This document shows, one piece after another, positions 44,992 to 54,381 of a DNA stretch of 64,000 bases. The position numbers and the translations under genes are program-made. A model generated the notes under the pieces. It was not told where the DNA came from, searched no databases, and worked only from the letters and a program-made list of their open reading frames with translations. Numbering within the stretch: position 1 is the stretch's first letter; every line of letters begins with the position of its first letter. The stretch spans positions 1-64,000 of the forward strand of contig JAYZAS010000018.1 in NCBI GenBank assembly GCA_036339585.1. Direction: 5' to 3'. The stretch comes from Pseudomonadota bacterium. GTDB taxonomy: Bacteria > Pseudomonadota > Alphaproteobacteria > UBA8366.

Positions 44992-46071
44992 ATGGGCCAA
45001 GATATGATGTACTATTCGGCAGACATTATTGAAAAACAAACAGCAGCTTTTCTGTCCTCCTTCGGAATGCCCGATGATTACGTTCAAATAACGGCCATGA
45101 TTATGACCGATGCCGACAAGCGCGGCATCGACACTCACGGCATTGCTTGCATTCCCAACTACCACACGCGATCGAAAAATAATTGGATCACACTAGATGG
45201 GAAAATTACCACAGTACGTGATAACCCTCTGACAACATTGCTAGATGCGGGTGGCGGCCTTGGTTACCCTGTGGCCCATAAGGCAATGAATATAGCCATT
45301 GGTAAGGCTAAAAAAATGGGTTTAGCATCAGTTGCAGTGCGCAACTCAGCACATTTCGGTGCAGCCGGATATTACACCCGCATGGCTGCCTCAGAGGGTC
45401 TGGTAGGCTTCGCTTTCACGAGCACCTCGGCACCACGTGTCGTCCCGGCACTGGCTGCTGAGGGACGCCTTGGCACAAACCCTATTGCCTTTACAGCGCC
45501 TACCAAACGCAACAGACCATTCAATCTTGATATGGCTACATCTACAGTGGCCAGTGGTAAAATTCGTAATAAAGCGGTAGAGGGACAGCCGCTGCCCAAA
45601 GGTTGGGCTGTTGATGAAAATGGACAACCGATGATTGACGCGACGGAATATTTCAACGGCGCCAATATGACATCACTTGGCGGTACCCGGGAGATGGGCA
45701 ATCATAAGGGTTACGGGCTAGGCGCAATGGTTGAAATACTTAGCGCGTGCCTCACAGGTTCGAGCTTGGTAATGTCTCCAGATCATGGCAAACGCAAGCC
45801 AGGTTCTATGGAAATAGGGCATTTTTTTATAGCTATAGCGCCAACTTTCTTTAGGGAGAGGGGCGCGTTTGAAGATACTACCGATCAATTGATTGATGAA
45901 CTTCGGGCTACCAAGCCGGTTACTCCTGACCAACCAGTAATGGTGGCGGGTGAACCAGAGGATTTGGTCGAAGAAGAGCGCGCCAAAACCGGAATTCCGA
46001 TCCTGCCAGGATTGCGCGAGAAACTGAATGACCTAGCTGCCGAAACCGGCACAAATTTCTATCTAAGTTAA
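44992..46071 (+). CDS. Ldh-family oxidoreductase, copy 2
   Basis: A 359-residue paralog of its two neighbours, sharing [34 protein letters not shown] and [17 protein letters not shown]. It starts 11 bases after copy 1 ends. It differs most from the others in the loop before the cofactor site ([16 protein letters not shown]) and in the C-terminal third. The differences suggest the three copies act on different substrates or stereoisomers rather than being a recent redundant duplication. No frameshift is seen. Confidence 0.87.
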   Translation: MGQDMMYYSADIIEKQTAAFLSSFGMPDDYVQITAMIMTDADKRGIDTHGIACIPNYHTRSKNNWITLDGKITTVRDNPLTTLLDAGGGLGYPVAHKAMNIAIGKAKKMGLASVAVRNSAHFGAAGYYTRMAASEGLVGFAFTSTSAPRVVPALAAEGRLGTNPIAFTAPTKRNRPFNLDMATSTVASGKIRNKAVEGQPLPKGWAVDENGQPMIDATEYFNGANMTSLGGTREMGNHKGYGLGAMVEILSACLTGSSLVMSPDHGKRKPGSMEIGHFFIAIAPTFFRERGAFEDTTDQLIDELRATKPVTPDQPVMVAGEPEDLVEEERAKTGIPILPGLREKLNDLAAETGTNFYLS

Positions 46072-46082
46072 GGACGTAGGGT

Positions 46083-47183
46083 ATGGCTGAGCTCGGTGGA
46101 AAAGGTGAAGTTAAATACTTTTCGGAAGAAATACTCCGCAAACAGATTTCCGTTCTCATGCGGGCTTGGGGTATGCCGGAGGATTATATCTCAACCACCG
46201 CAAAAGCTATGGCAGACGCGGATGCCTGCGGCATAGATACGCACGGTATTTCGATGCTCCCCCCTTATTTTAGACGCCAGAGAGACAAACTTATAACCAT
46301 CGATGGCCCGGTTACGATTGTTAATGAAACACCAGTGTCAGCACTTATTGATGGTGGAGGTGGACTTGGCTACGTGCCAGGAGTAACAGCCACCAAGCTG
46401 GTAATCAAAAAAGCAAAAAAGATAGGAATGGCTTCCGTGGCGGTTAGGAATTCAGCTCATTTTGGAGCCGCAGGCTATTACACCCGAATGATGGCTGGTG
46501 AGAGCTTGGTGGGCATAACCACAACCTCTGCAGCGCTTCGAAAAGTAGCACCCACATTCAGCAAAGATGCTAAATTCTCAACAAACCCAATTGCCTTCGC
46601 CGCTCCTACCAAGCGTAACAAAACTTTTAGTTTAGATATGGCAACCACAACGGTTGCGGGCGGCAAAGTGCGGAACAAATATAATGAAAACTTACCACTA
46701 CCCATCGGCTGGGCTAACGACGCAGATGGTAAGCCAACCACGGATGCCAAAGTTGTTATTGAGGAACAAGGCGGCACGCAGACCCCACTTGGTGGCACCC
46801 GCGAATTGGGGAGCCATAAAGGCTATGGCTTGGCCGCTATGGTAGAAATTCTATCCTGCGCATTTTCCGGTGCAAAAATAATGGCGAGTGATAGTGATAC
46901 GCAAAAGGTACCAGGTAGTATGGATATTGGGCACTTCTTCCTCGCCATAGACCCAAAGATTTTCAACCCTGACATTCCGTTTGAAGAAAGCGTAGATCAA
47001 ATGATCGATGATCTTCATGCATCTACACCGATCGATCCTGATCAACCGGTGTTGGTTGCCGGCGAACCGGAAGACATTATGCGGGATGAGCGCAAACAAA
47101 CAGGCATTCCTGTTCCGTCGGGCTTACGCAGCGCTATCGAAGATGTTTGCCGGGAGAGTAATGCGGAGTTTTTATTCATCTAA
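46083..47183 (+). CDS. Ldh-family oxidoreductase, copy 3
   Basis: A 366-residue paralog, with AAGGA upstream of its ATG. It looks closer to copy 1 than to copy 2: [33 protein letters not shown] and [16 protein letters not shown] match long blocks of copy 1. The catalytic segment is GIDTHGISM and the substrate segment [14 protein letters not shown]. It starts 11 bases after copy 2 and ends 14 bases before the first lyase gene, so all five enzymes read as one operon. Confidence 0.87.
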   Translation: MAELGGKGEVKYFSEEILRKQISVLMRAWGMPEDYISTTAKAMADADACGIDTHGISMLPPYFRRQRDKLITIDGPVTIVNETPVSALIDGGGGLGYVPGVTATKLVIKKAKKIGMASVAVRNSAHFGAAGYYTRMMAGESLVGITTTSAALRKVAPTFSKDAKFSTNPIAFAAPTKRNKTFSLDMATTTVAGGKVRNKYNENLPLPIGWANDADGKPTTDAKVVIEEQGGTQTPLGGTRELGSHKGYGLAAMVEILSCAFSGAKIMASDSDTQKVPGSMDIGHFFLAIDPKIFNPDIPFEESVDQMIDDLHASTPIDPDQPVLVAGEPEDIMRDERKQTGIPVPSGLRSAIEDVCRESNAEFLFI

Positions 47184-47197
47184 AAGAAAGCTATTTC

Positions 47198-48571
47198 ATG
47201 CCCATATCTGCCATTGACAGCATCTATTTTGGTCATATGTTTGCATCTTCACGAATGTCCAAAATATTCTCTGATCAAGGGCGTTTTGAAGGGTGGCTGA
47301 TGATGGAATCGGGCTTGGCACGCGGCCAAGCACGGGTAGGCATGATACCGCAGGAGGCTGCCGATGAGATTACGGAAGCTGCAAAGATTGAAAATATTGA
47401 TACGGATAGCATTATTGCAGCCTATAAGGAAAAAGGTGCTCGCATTATCCCGCTAATCCACGCACTAGTGAGCAGAGTGAGTGAAGAGACGGGCCGTTAT
47501 GTTCACTGGAGTAGTACGACCCAAGACGTGATCGATACGGGACTTGTACTCCAATACCGTCAAGCAATCGTAATTCTCGAAGAGCTGCTAACAAAACTTG
47601 AGGATGTACTGGCCGATCACTGCGAAACTCACCGTAATACCTTAATGCCAGGACGAACGGTCATGCAACAAGCATCCCCCGTTTCGTTCGGGCATCAAGT
47701 TGCAGTCTGGCTATCGGAAATTAACCGCCATCATGATCGGTTAGATCAAATAAAACCACGGTTCCTTACCTGCCAGGTTACCGGGGCAGTGGGTAATCTA
47801 GCAGCCGTAGGGAACCATGGTATTGCCATGCGCAAAGCAGTTGCCGAGGAGCTGGGTCTAAATGCGCCTGCTATTGGTTGGCATTGTTCGCGCGACCGAT
47901 GGGCAGAGATGGCTAGTTTATTGGCGATGATTGGAGCAACTCTTTCTAAAATTGGTCAAGAAGTTGGACTATTGGCTCACACGGAAATCATGGAGTTAGC
48001 TGAAGCTCACGTGGCAGGCCGTGGTGGTAGTTCCACCTTGCCACAGAAGCGCAATCCCACCCTATGTCAACCATTGATTGCTGCAGGCCGTATGCTACGT
48101 GAGCGCGCTGCACTCAATATCGATGCTATGGTCGCCGAACATGGGCGCCCTGTCGGAGCAGCACAAATCGAATACACACTTTTGCCCGAAGCATTCACTT
48201 TATGCGGTGGCGCGTTAGAAAACACACTGAAACTTCTGAGTGGGCTAAAGGTAGAAAAGGAGCGCATGCGAAAAAATCTCGACATGGAAGGTGGTGCAAT
48301 AATGTCGGAAGCCGTGATGATGGGGCTTGCCACTTATATCGGGCGAAATGAAGCTCACCATGTTGTCTTTGATGCATGTGCTCGGGCCAAACAAGAGGGG
48401 CTAACACTCAAGCAAGCCGTTATGAGAGACCCGCTAATAGAGGGCAAATTGAGCGAAGCTCAGATAGATGAGCTGATCGATCCAGCAAACTATCTTGGCG
48501 TCACCTCTGAAATGATCGACGAAGTAATGAACGAAGTAAAAGCTTCACGCAACGCTCGGCTAGAAGGCTAA
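47198..48571 (+). CDS. Aspartase/fumarase-superfamily lyase, 3-carboxymuconate-cycloisomerase-like, copy 1
   Basis: A 457-residue protein of the class-II fumarase/aspartase superfamily. HWSSTTQDVIDTG is the first conserved region with the STTQD element, and GGSSTLPQKRNPTLCQPLI the third, containing the flexible-loop serine. The GSSTLPQKRNP form is closest to adenylosuccinate lyase and 3-carboxy-cis,cis-muconate cycloisomerase types. Family members eliminate an amine or alcohol, usually giving fumarate, or cycloisomerise. Substrate is unknown. It is followed two bases later by a paralog. Confidence 0.86.
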   Translation: MPISAIDSIYFGHMFASSRMSKIFSDQGRFEGWLMMESGLARGQARVGMIPQEAADEITEAAKIENIDTDSIIAAYKEKGARIIPLIHALVSRVSEETGRYVHWSSTTQDVIDTGLVLQYRQAIVILEELLTKLEDVLADHCETHRNTLMPGRTVMQQASPVSFGHQVAVWLSEINRHHDRLDQIKPRFLTCQVTGAVGNLAAVGNHGIAMRKAVAEELGLNAPAIGWHCSRDRWAEMASLLAMIGATLSKIGQEVGLLAHTEIMELAEAHVAGRGGSSTLPQKRNPTLCQPLIAAGRMLRERAALNIDAMVAEHGRPVGAAQIEYTLLPEAFTLCGGALENTLKLLSGLKVEKERMRKNLDMEGGAIMSEAVMMGLATYIGRNEAHHVVFDACARAKQEGLTLKQAVMRDPLIEGKLSEAQIDELIDPANYLGVTSEMIDEVMNEVKASRNARLEG

Positions 48572-48573
48572 TC

Positions 48574-49929
48574 ATGGCGACTACTTTGATTGATTCCGAT
48601 TATTTTGCTGGCATGTTCACCAGCTCGCGCATGAAAGAAATATTCTGCGATGAGGCACGTTTCCAAGCATGGCTCGATGTAGAAGCAGCACTAGCGCGTG
48701 CCCAGGCTCGACTTGGGATCATTCCCGAATACGCCGCTGAGAAAATCACCGAGGCTGCGACTATGGATAATATCGATATCGCGGCCATGACAGAACATTT
48801 CAAGGTGTCTGGATTTCCAATCCTACCAATAGTTAATCAGCTCAACAACGCACTCGACGACGAGACCCGCCGCTATTCGCACTGGGGAAGCACTACACAG
48901 GATATTACTGATACTGGCCAAGCACTCATGCTTAAAAATGGCCTTTCTCATTTGGAAAAAACTCTAATTTTAGTAGAGGATGCGTTGATTGCCCTTTCCG
49001 AGAAATACCGTGATACGGTGATGGTAGGACGCACTATGGGCAACCAGGCCACCCCGATTACTTTCGGCTATAAGACCGCCATCTGGCTCGCAGAATTTCT
49101 TCGCCATCGTGAACGCCTAAAAGAATATCGTCCTCGTATTGAAGTCGGGCAAATTGCCGGCGCCGTCGGCACGAATGCGTCACTAGGGAGCCGGGGGCTA
49201 GAGGTGCTATCGGAAACTATGAAAGAGCTCGGTCTCGGCGAAGCTCCGATTACGTGGCATGTTTCCCGCGATGGCTGGACGGAGGCGACCTTTCTACTTG
49301 GCCTTATTGCGGCCACTTGTGCCAAAATCGCTGCTGAAATTGGTCTCCTCATGCGAACTGAAATTGCTGAAGTTAGCGAACCCTATGAAGCTGGTCGGGG
49401 TGGTTCCTCTACGTTGCCGCAAAAACGCAACCCTATTATCTGCCCCACAGTCGTCGCCACCGGGCGAATGGCAAGGGAAAAAGTTGGCCTCGCCCTCGAT
49501 TGCATGGTGGCACAACATGAGCGCGACGTTGGTGGGGGTCATCTGGAATGGACACTTCTACCAGAAACTTTTGTTCTAACGGGCGGCGCACTAGAGAAGA
49601 TACTGGAACTTTTGCGAGGACTTGTAGTCGATAAAAAACGTATGTGCGATAATCTAGAGCTTACAAGGGGCCTCGTTATGTCCGAGGCCGCCATGATGGC
49701 GCTCGCCCCTAAAATCGGCCGCGACAATGCCCGTGAGGTAGTGCAGGATGTGTGCAACGACTGCATCGATAAAGGCATTATGCTTGCCACTGCCTTAGAA
49801 ACCCATTCACTGATTTCAAAGCATCTTGCGAAAGAGGACATTGCGATCATTCTTGACCCAGCTAATTATCTAGGCACCGCACCTCAGATGATCGACCGTA
49901 CAATCAGGCTGGCACGAGAGTCACGATAG
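48574..49929 (+). CDS. Aspartase/fumarase-superfamily lyase, copy 2
   Basis: A 451-residue paralog of the preceding gene, sharing the opening IDSDYFAGMFTSSRM, the HWGSTTQDITDTG region and GGSSTLPQKRNPIICPTVV. The sequences differ enough that they probably have separate substrates or form a mixed tetramer, as each superfamily active site draws residues from three subunits. It is the last gene of the rightward series; tRNA-Met faces it from the other strand 26 bases later. Confidence 0.86.
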   Translation: MATTLIDSDYFAGMFTSSRMKEIFCDEARFQAWLDVEAALARAQARLGIIPEYAAEKITEAATMDNIDIAAMTEHFKVSGFPILPIVNQLNNALDDETRRYSHWGSTTQDITDTGQALMLKNGLSHLEKTLILVEDALIALSEKYRDTVMVGRTMGNQATPITFGYKTAIWLAEFLRHRERLKEYRPRIEVGQIAGAVGTNASLGSRGLEVLSETMKELGLGEAPITWHVSRDGWTEATFLLGLIAATCAKIAAEIGLLMRTEIAEVSEPYEAGRGGSSTLPQKRNPIICPTVVATGRMAREKVGLALDCMVAQHERDVGGGHLEWTLLPETFVLTGGALEKILELLRGLVVDKKRMCDNLELTRGLVMSEAAMMALAPKIGRDNAREVVQDVCNDCIDKGIMLATALETHSLISKHLAKEDIAIILDPANYLGTAPQMIDRTIRLARESR

Positions 49930-49954
49930 GGCAACCATTTCTATTGCTAGTTAC

Positions 49955-50031
49955 TGGTGGCGGAGCAGGGATTTGAACCCCGGACACATGGATTATGATT
50001 CCACTGCTCTAACCAACTGAGCTACTCCGCC
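49955..50031 (-). tRNA. tRNA-Met (anticodon CAT, elongator type)
   Basis: Read on the minus strand, acceptor GGCGGAG/CTCCGCC, D-arm AGCTCAGTTGGTTAGAGC, anticodon loop ATCATAA (CAT), T-arm CGGGGTTCAAATCCCTG and an encoded CCA make a 77-nt tRNA. The sequence resembles alphaproteobacterial elongator tRNA-Met. A tRNA-Ile2 with lysidine at the same CAT anticodon is the alternative, but the acceptor and anticodon stem fit Met better. Confidence 0.93.
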
Positions 50032-50107
50032 AACCAAGTTGTAGAGCCGTAGCAAATACTGCTCACCTCTTCTGCTGTCAAGCGTACTAATTTTCAGGAG
50101 AGCACAA

Positions 50108-50377
50108 ATGACTTCACCAAATCACAATATCCTTATTTGCAAAACGTTTACTTTTAAAGGATCAATGCCACATAGAATGAGACTGGATAGGATGATAATT
50201 GTTCGCAAGCGATTACAAATTTTCTTTTTGACAGCACCGGTCAACTCGATCGGAAAATCGACCGAACGATACAAAGCCGGCCCACCAGAAACAATGATTA
50301 ATGCCTTTTTATCCATCCTCCGCCCAACACTCTCTCATTCCAGTAAAATACGCAGGCCTGACCAGAAGCTATGCTGA
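50108..50377 (+). CDS. Possible small ORF with a strong ribosome-binding site
   Basis: An 89-codon ORF whose ATG is preceded at seven bases by AGGAG. Its 3' part overlaps the 3' end of mnmA on the other strand by 80 bases, which argues against it. The protein is basic with no clear domain. A faint resemblance to the spacing of the SciP/DUF1153 helix-turn-helix (RK ... ERY, 21 residues apart) was noticed but the rest does not agree. Treat as doubtful. Otherwise the 266-base gap between the tRNA and mnmA shows nothing. Confidence 0.22.
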   Translation: MTSPNHNILICKTFTFKGSMPHRMRLDRMIIVRKRLQIFFLTAPVNSIGKSTERYKAGPPETMINAFLSILRPTLSHSSKIRRPDQKLC

Positions 50378-51413
50378 ATTGTGGCTCGGAAAAATGCACT
50401 TCTGCTTGCTTACCTGGAAGTAATTTGACCGAAGCCGGCACTGGTTCCATAGCTGATCGAAACTTTACCATCACCTTTTTAAGCCGACTTATTTCATCTG
50501 ACCCTACCAGCAAGTTCACCTGATCAATTCTGATTTTTGGAACCGCCAAGGCTTTGCGAGGACCTACAACTACGCGCTTTTCTTTTGGTTCGAGGCGAAT
50601 AACGTACAGTGGTTCCGAATTCGGCCCTCGCCCTCCAATATGGAGACCGCGACGTTGACCAATAGTAAAACCTATTATCCCGTTATGTCGCCCAAGCACA
50701 CGGCCGTTACAGTCTACAATATCCCCGGGCTCTATTGATTCTGGCCGAAGTTTTTCAACGATATTGGCGTAGGAGCCATTAGGAACAAAACAAATGTCCT
50801 GACTATCGGGTTTTGCTGATACGGAAAGATCAAACCGTTCAGCGTGGGCACGTGTTTCTCCTTTCGGCAACTCACCTAGCGGAAACCGAAGATACTCCAA
50901 CTGCTCCTGAGTTGTAGCAAAAAGAAAGTAACTTTGATCCCTTCCTTTGTCAGATCCTTGATAAAGCTCTGCTCCATTTGGACCGCCAACCCGCCGAATG
51001 TAGTGCCCAGTTGCTAAAGCGTCAGCACCGAGTTCACGGGCCGTTGAGAGAAGATCTCTAAATTTTACAGTTTGGTTACATCTCACGCACGGAATGGGCG
51101 TCTCGCCTGCAACATAGCTGTCCGCAAAATCTCGCATTACTGATTCTTGGAATTTAGTCTCATAATCTAGCACATAATGCGGTATTCCAATTTTGTCTGC
51201 CACATCACGAGCATCATGTATGTCTTGACCGGCGCAACAGCTACCCTTTTTGTTTATCGCTGCCCCATGATCGTATAGCTGCAGGGTAATGCCTATGACA
51301 TTATAACCTGCCTCCGACAAAAGAGCGGCGGTTACGGAAGAGTCAACTCCACCTGACATCGCCACCACAATCTTACTATCTTTGGGCTTTTTATTTTTTA
51401 TTAAACAATCCAT
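50298..51413 (-). CDS. mnmA: tRNA-specific 2-thiouridylase MnmA
   Basis: A 371-residue enzyme that thiolates uridine 34 of tRNA-Lys, -Glu and -Gln in an ATP-dependent reaction. The PP-loop is [12 protein letters not shown] (18-29). The catalytic cysteines are in [15 protein letters not shown] and the later region [15 protein letters not shown] to SYVAGETP marks the conserved tRNA-binding part. [13 protein letters not shown] and [20 protein letters not shown] are strong MnmA signatures. Sulfur comes from a cysteine desulfurase, two of which are encoded 3-5 kb further on. The ATG at 51413 immediately precedes the conserved N-terminus. Confidence 0.95.
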   Translation of the reverse strand: MDCLIKNKKPKDSKIVVAMSGGVDSSVTAALLSEAGYNVIGITLQLYDHGAAINKKGSCCAGQDIHDARDVADKIGIPHYVLDYETKFQESVMRDFADSYVAGETPIPCVRCNQTVKFRDLLSTARELGADALATGHYIRRVGGPNGAELYQGSDKGRDQSYFLFATTQEQLEYLRFPLGELPKGETRAHAERFDLSVSAKPDSQDICFVPNGSYANIVEKLRPESIEPGDIVDCNGRVLGRHNGIIGFTIGQRRGLHIGGRGPNSEPLYVIRLEPKEKRVVVGPRKALAVPKIRIDQVNLLVGSDEISRLKKVMVKFRSAMEPVPASVKLLPGKQAEVHFSEPQFSIASGQACVFYWNERVLGGGWIKRH

Positions 51414-51551
51414 CGTTTAAATATAGGCTTTTCGAATTTAAACGCAATTATGCTCGTTTTTAAAAACTGGCAAGCCTTGCTTTACACTATTGACCTCAGA
51501 ACTGCTATCCGCAACATTGAAAAACAGATACCTTATTGAGAGCCTCTCTGA

Positions 51552-51818
51552 ATGACCGACATAATCGGCGAAAATATCCTTTCCACGAATTTCTTTTCTT
51601 TTACACCTATTGCGCGGGCCGCGGGTAACGGTGCTTTTGTTTCGGCAGAAGCAAGGGCGCTGAGCTTCGCATCGGATAATGCTGGTCGAAATTCTGCCTC
51701 TTTTGCAAGAGGAAACCCACGGATACAACCCCAGTTCATTGCCTTTGACCCAAGTGGCCGGCTGGTTGGCAGTCAAGTTTCACAAATAAGAGGTACAATG
51801 ATTGATATTACAACATAG
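51552..51818 (+). CDS. Small hypothetical protein
   Basis: An 88-residue ORF starting MTDIIGENIL. It lies in a 409-base region between mnmA (starting divergently at 51413) and tenA (ending convergently at 51823), and ends five bases before the tenA end. The C-terminal QFIAFDPSGRLVGSQVSQIRG has a protein-like pattern. An inverted GAGAG-C-CTCTC sits at 51538-51548, just before the ATG, and may mask or act as part of the ribosome-binding site. No function is suggested. The overlapping minus-strand frames look less protein-like. Confidence 0.45.
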   Translation: MTDIIGENILSTNFFSFTPIARAAGNGAFVSAEARALSFASDNAGRNSASFARGNPRIQPQFIAFDPSGRLVGSQVSQIRGTMIDITT

Positions 51819-51822
51819 AAAG

Positions 51823-52506
51823 TCATAAGCCGCCAGTTAACCCCATCTGCCAGAACTCAATTTCAAGTTTAGTTGCTATTTGAAAATTTTCAGCAAGAGC
51901 ATCAAATCTGCTGTTACCACCATAACGCACCGCTAAATTGTCAAGTTTCTTTATTGCTGCCTGTCCAATCGCTTGGTATTCCTTGCCTGAATACATATCA
52001 ATCCACTGATTATAGGGGTTATTGCGACGCTTAGTTAACGGGCCCTCTACAAGCCAAGAACCTATTTCTGCATATCCTACTATGCACGGCGCTAAAACCA
52101 CTTGTAAATCTAACAAGTCCCCGACCATGCCTCTCTCAAGCACGAAACGCGTGTAGGCTAAGTTAGCTGGGGCCTCTTTCGTATTTGCTAATGCTGTCTC
52201 AGTTATTCCCCATTTATTACAGTAGTCGATGTGCAATTTCATTTCATAATCGGCAAGCGCGCTCACTGCAGCTGCCGCATCTCGTATATCTTCAATTCGG
52301 TCGGCTTTATAAGCCGCAAGTGCATGAGCTCGGGAAAAATGTATGAGAAAAATATAATCCTGTTTGAGATAGTAACGAAAAGATGCCTCTGGGAGAGTTC
52401 CATCACCTAACCCCGCTACGAATGGGTGACGGGTGTATGCCTTCCATATATCCGGACAAGTTTCTTTTAATCGATGAAAAAAGGAAGGGCGGTCAATCAC
52501 TGGCAT
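51823..52506 (-). CDS. tenA: TenA-family thiaminase II
   Basis: A 227-residue helical TenA protein. The catalytic cysteine is Cys141 in VVLAPCIVGYAEIG, and the partner glutamate region is ATKLEIEFW (Glu215/217). HPFVAGLGDGTLPEASFRYYL is the conserved opening. TenA hydrolyses aminopyrimidine degradation products to salvage hydroxymethylpyrimidine for thiamine. No other thiamine gene or thiamine-pyrophosphate riboswitch is visible; only 17 bases separate it from the outer-membrane-protein gene upstream. The ThDP-dependent enzyme in this window is a user of the cofactor. Confidence 0.9.
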   Translation of the reverse strand: MPVIDRPSFFHRLKETCPDIWKAYTRHPFVAGLGDGTLPEASFRYYLKQDYIFLIHFSRAHALAAYKADRIEDIRDAAAAVSALADYEMKLHIDYCNKWGITETALANTKEAPANLAYTRFVLERGMVGDLLDLQVVLAPCIVGYAEIGSWLVEGPLTKRRNNPYNQWIDMYSGKEYQAIGQAAIKKLDNLAVRYGGNSRFDALAENFQIATKLEIEFWQMGLTGGL

Positions 52507-52523
52507 TTCGGCAAAAGATATTG

Positions 52524-53840
52524 CTAAATTCCATACCGAAGACCTAACATTATATCATGACTCCGAAGACCGCCGCGGTCGAAACGACGATTCGTATTTC
52601 CGCCGGAACCAAGAGCCGTGCGCAAACTTCCTGAATCGATGTACCGATAGGCGAAGTCTACAAGCCAACGCGGAGATACTCTGTAGCCTGTCCCTGCCAT
52701 CAATGAATAGGCAAAACCTATTGACGCATCTGACTCATACGTTTGTGAGACGCCGTTAAGCGTTGTGCTCACTTCAAGCTCATTTTGAGAAACTCCCAAA
52801 CCCAGGCCTATAAATGGAGAGAACTTTGATTGTATTGGAAAATCGTAAAAACTATTTAGCATAAAGTTTACGCTGCTGATTTCGGCCGTTCCCGCCTGTG
52901 CAACCCCACTGGTTCGATTTGTTGTAGTTATGTCGGTGTCAGCCTTCATTCTATAGGTGAACTCGAACTCATTCCTTACAGGCAACCCATATGACGCCCA
53001 ACTAATTCCTAAAGCACCACTAAACACACCAGAAGTAAGCGGTGCATCTGTTTCGACATTATGGGACGCCGCTGGGTCATCGAGATCTAACGAACCGTCA
53101 CTGGCAAAGAAAGACCCACTTTTAAGCGCAATGTAGGGGTCCATGCGCGCAGAGCCAATGTTACCTGCCATTGCCTTGGTACGTATTGATGTAGGAAACT
53201 TCTGAGGTGTTTGAGATGTAATATGGCCGGATGCAACCTTGTTTACCGATGTCGGCACCTTAGACAAAACTGATTGAACTACCTGGCCTTTCATACCGCG
53301 GACCGTATTACGAATAACGATTGCTTTCGATGGCAGCATTCTTGATTTTTTTGGCACAACGTCAAATGCTAGCCGATGCCCATATTTACCACTCGGCTTC
53401 AATCCTCTAATCCAACGTAAGCCGAGTTGTCTTTTTCCTTCTATTAACAAAGACCCGCCACCTCCCGCAGCAGGAACGAATTCTATTCTGTCAATATTTT
53501 TGCTCCTCAAGTATGTGTAAGTATTACGGGCCTTCCACTTAACTTTTGGAATTACAATAGCAATAGTTTTTCCATCTGGACTTGTATCATACTTTACATT
53601 TACTTGATCAGTAGTATCGAGAACAACGCGTGAAAAATTCGCATGCTCGCCACTTCGAAGTTGAGTGACGCTAACATTCGCATTGGCGGAGTAGTTTTCA
53701 CCAACGGAAGCTTCCGCAACTGGAAATAACCCCAAAATACACGCTAGCAAGCCACCGACCAGACTGCTTAAAAAATATTTCACTGCGATGCGCAGTTTAG
53801 TCAAGCACAGATATGTAAACAAAATTGAACCACCCACCAT
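52524..53840 (-). CDS. Outer-membrane beta-barrel protein with AMIN-like N-terminal domain
   Basis: About 438 residues. After a signal peptide ending FPVAEA, a domain with SGEHANFSRVVLDTT followed by SPDGKTIAIVIP resembles the AMIN domain used for envelope localisation. A linker leads to an eight-strand OmpA-like barrel, with alternating hydrophobic strands such as KFSPFIGLGLGVSQNELEVS and RWLVDFAYRYIDSGSLR, ending SHDIMLGLRYGI. Such barrels contribute to porin or adhesion roles. The ATG at 53840 is chosen; a longer TTG start at 53900 is possible and a later GTG would remove a few residues. The strand spacing to the ferredoxin gene is 205 bases. Confidence 0.7.
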   Translation of the reverse strand: MVGGSILFTYLCLTKLRIAVKYFLSSLVGGLLACILGLFPVAEASVGENYSANANVSVTQLRSGEHANFSRVVLDTTDQVNVKYDTSPDGKTIAIVIPKVKWKARNTYTYLRSKNIDRIEFVPAAGGGGSLLIEGKRQLGLRWIRGLKPSGKYGHRLAFDVVPKKSRMLPSKAIVIRNTVRGMKGQVVQSVLSKVPTSVNKVASGHITSQTPQKFPTSIRTKAMAGNIGSARMDPYIALKSGSFFASDGSLDLDDPAASHNVETDAPLTSGVFSGALGISWASYGLPVRNEFEFTYRMKADTDITTTNRTSGVAQAGTAEISSVNFMLNSFYDFPIQSKFSPFIGLGLGVSQNELEVSTTLNGVSQTYESDASIGFAYSLMAGTGYRVSPRWLVDFAYRYIDSGSLRTALGSGGNTNRRFDRGGLRSHDIMLGLRYGI

Positions 53841-54045
53841 ATTTTGTATCTCGTCGCTTAATACATACAAAATATTAGCTAGCGTGGGAAAAGCGGTCAA
53901 ATCGAGTTATATTTTTATTGACCGTATTTCATAGAAAAGGCCATCTCTTAATGTTTACATCTCTCGATGTTTACGAAGAAAATCATGCCAACCGACTGAT
54001 TTTATACTATTAAAATAAAGTTTTCTTAGACTTCAAAGTAGAAAG

Positions 54046-54381
54046 CTAGTCTTCAAAAATTAAATTACTCTTTCGGTGTGGTAATTGCAGGGTGAGACCA
54101 TTTAATGCCTCAATCATTCTAAGTTGGCATCCGAGTCGGGAAGTTTGGGTAAGGCCTGTAACCAAATCAAGCAACCCTTCTTCCTCCTCACAGGGTGCTG
54201 GTAATTTTGAAATCCACGCCGGGTCAACAATCACATGGCAAGTAGAACAAGCCATCTGCCCTTCGCAAGCTCCTTCCATGTCTATACCATTACGATGCGC
54301 TATATCTAATACCGAACACCCCTCTGGCGCATCCACTTCCTGAGCGTCGCCTTCAGCACTGAGAAATACTATTTTGGCCAT
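54046..54381 (-). CDS. fdx: ISC-type 2Fe-2S ferredoxin
   Basis: A 111-residue adrenodoxin-like ferredoxin. The four cluster cysteines are C39, C45, C48 and C85, in GACEGQMACSTCHV and LGCQ, the CX5CX2C...C pattern. In iron-sulfur-cluster assembly it supplies electrons to the IscS/IscU complex. The chosen ATG at 54381 overlaps the end of the upstream cysteine desulfurase gene by 29 bases, so the pair are coupled. No IscU, IscA, HscA or HscB gene is visible in the window. Confidence 0.9.
   Translation of the reverse strand: MAKIVFLSAEGDAQEVDAPEGCSVLDIAHRNGIDMEGACEGQMACSTCHVIVDPAWISKLPAPCEEEEGLLDLVTGLTQTSRLGCQLRMIEALNGLTLQLPHRKSNLIFED

Noticed and set aside
49955-50031. tRNA-Ile2 (lysidine-modified CAT)
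   Set aside because: The anticodon CAT fits both, but the acceptor and anticodon stem look like alphaproteobacterial elongator tRNA-Met.
50122-50316. 64-codon minus-strand ORF overlapping the end of mnmA
   Set aside because: Its start overlaps mnmA coding sequence with no suitably spaced ribosome-binding site, and no domain is visible; probably a chance frame.
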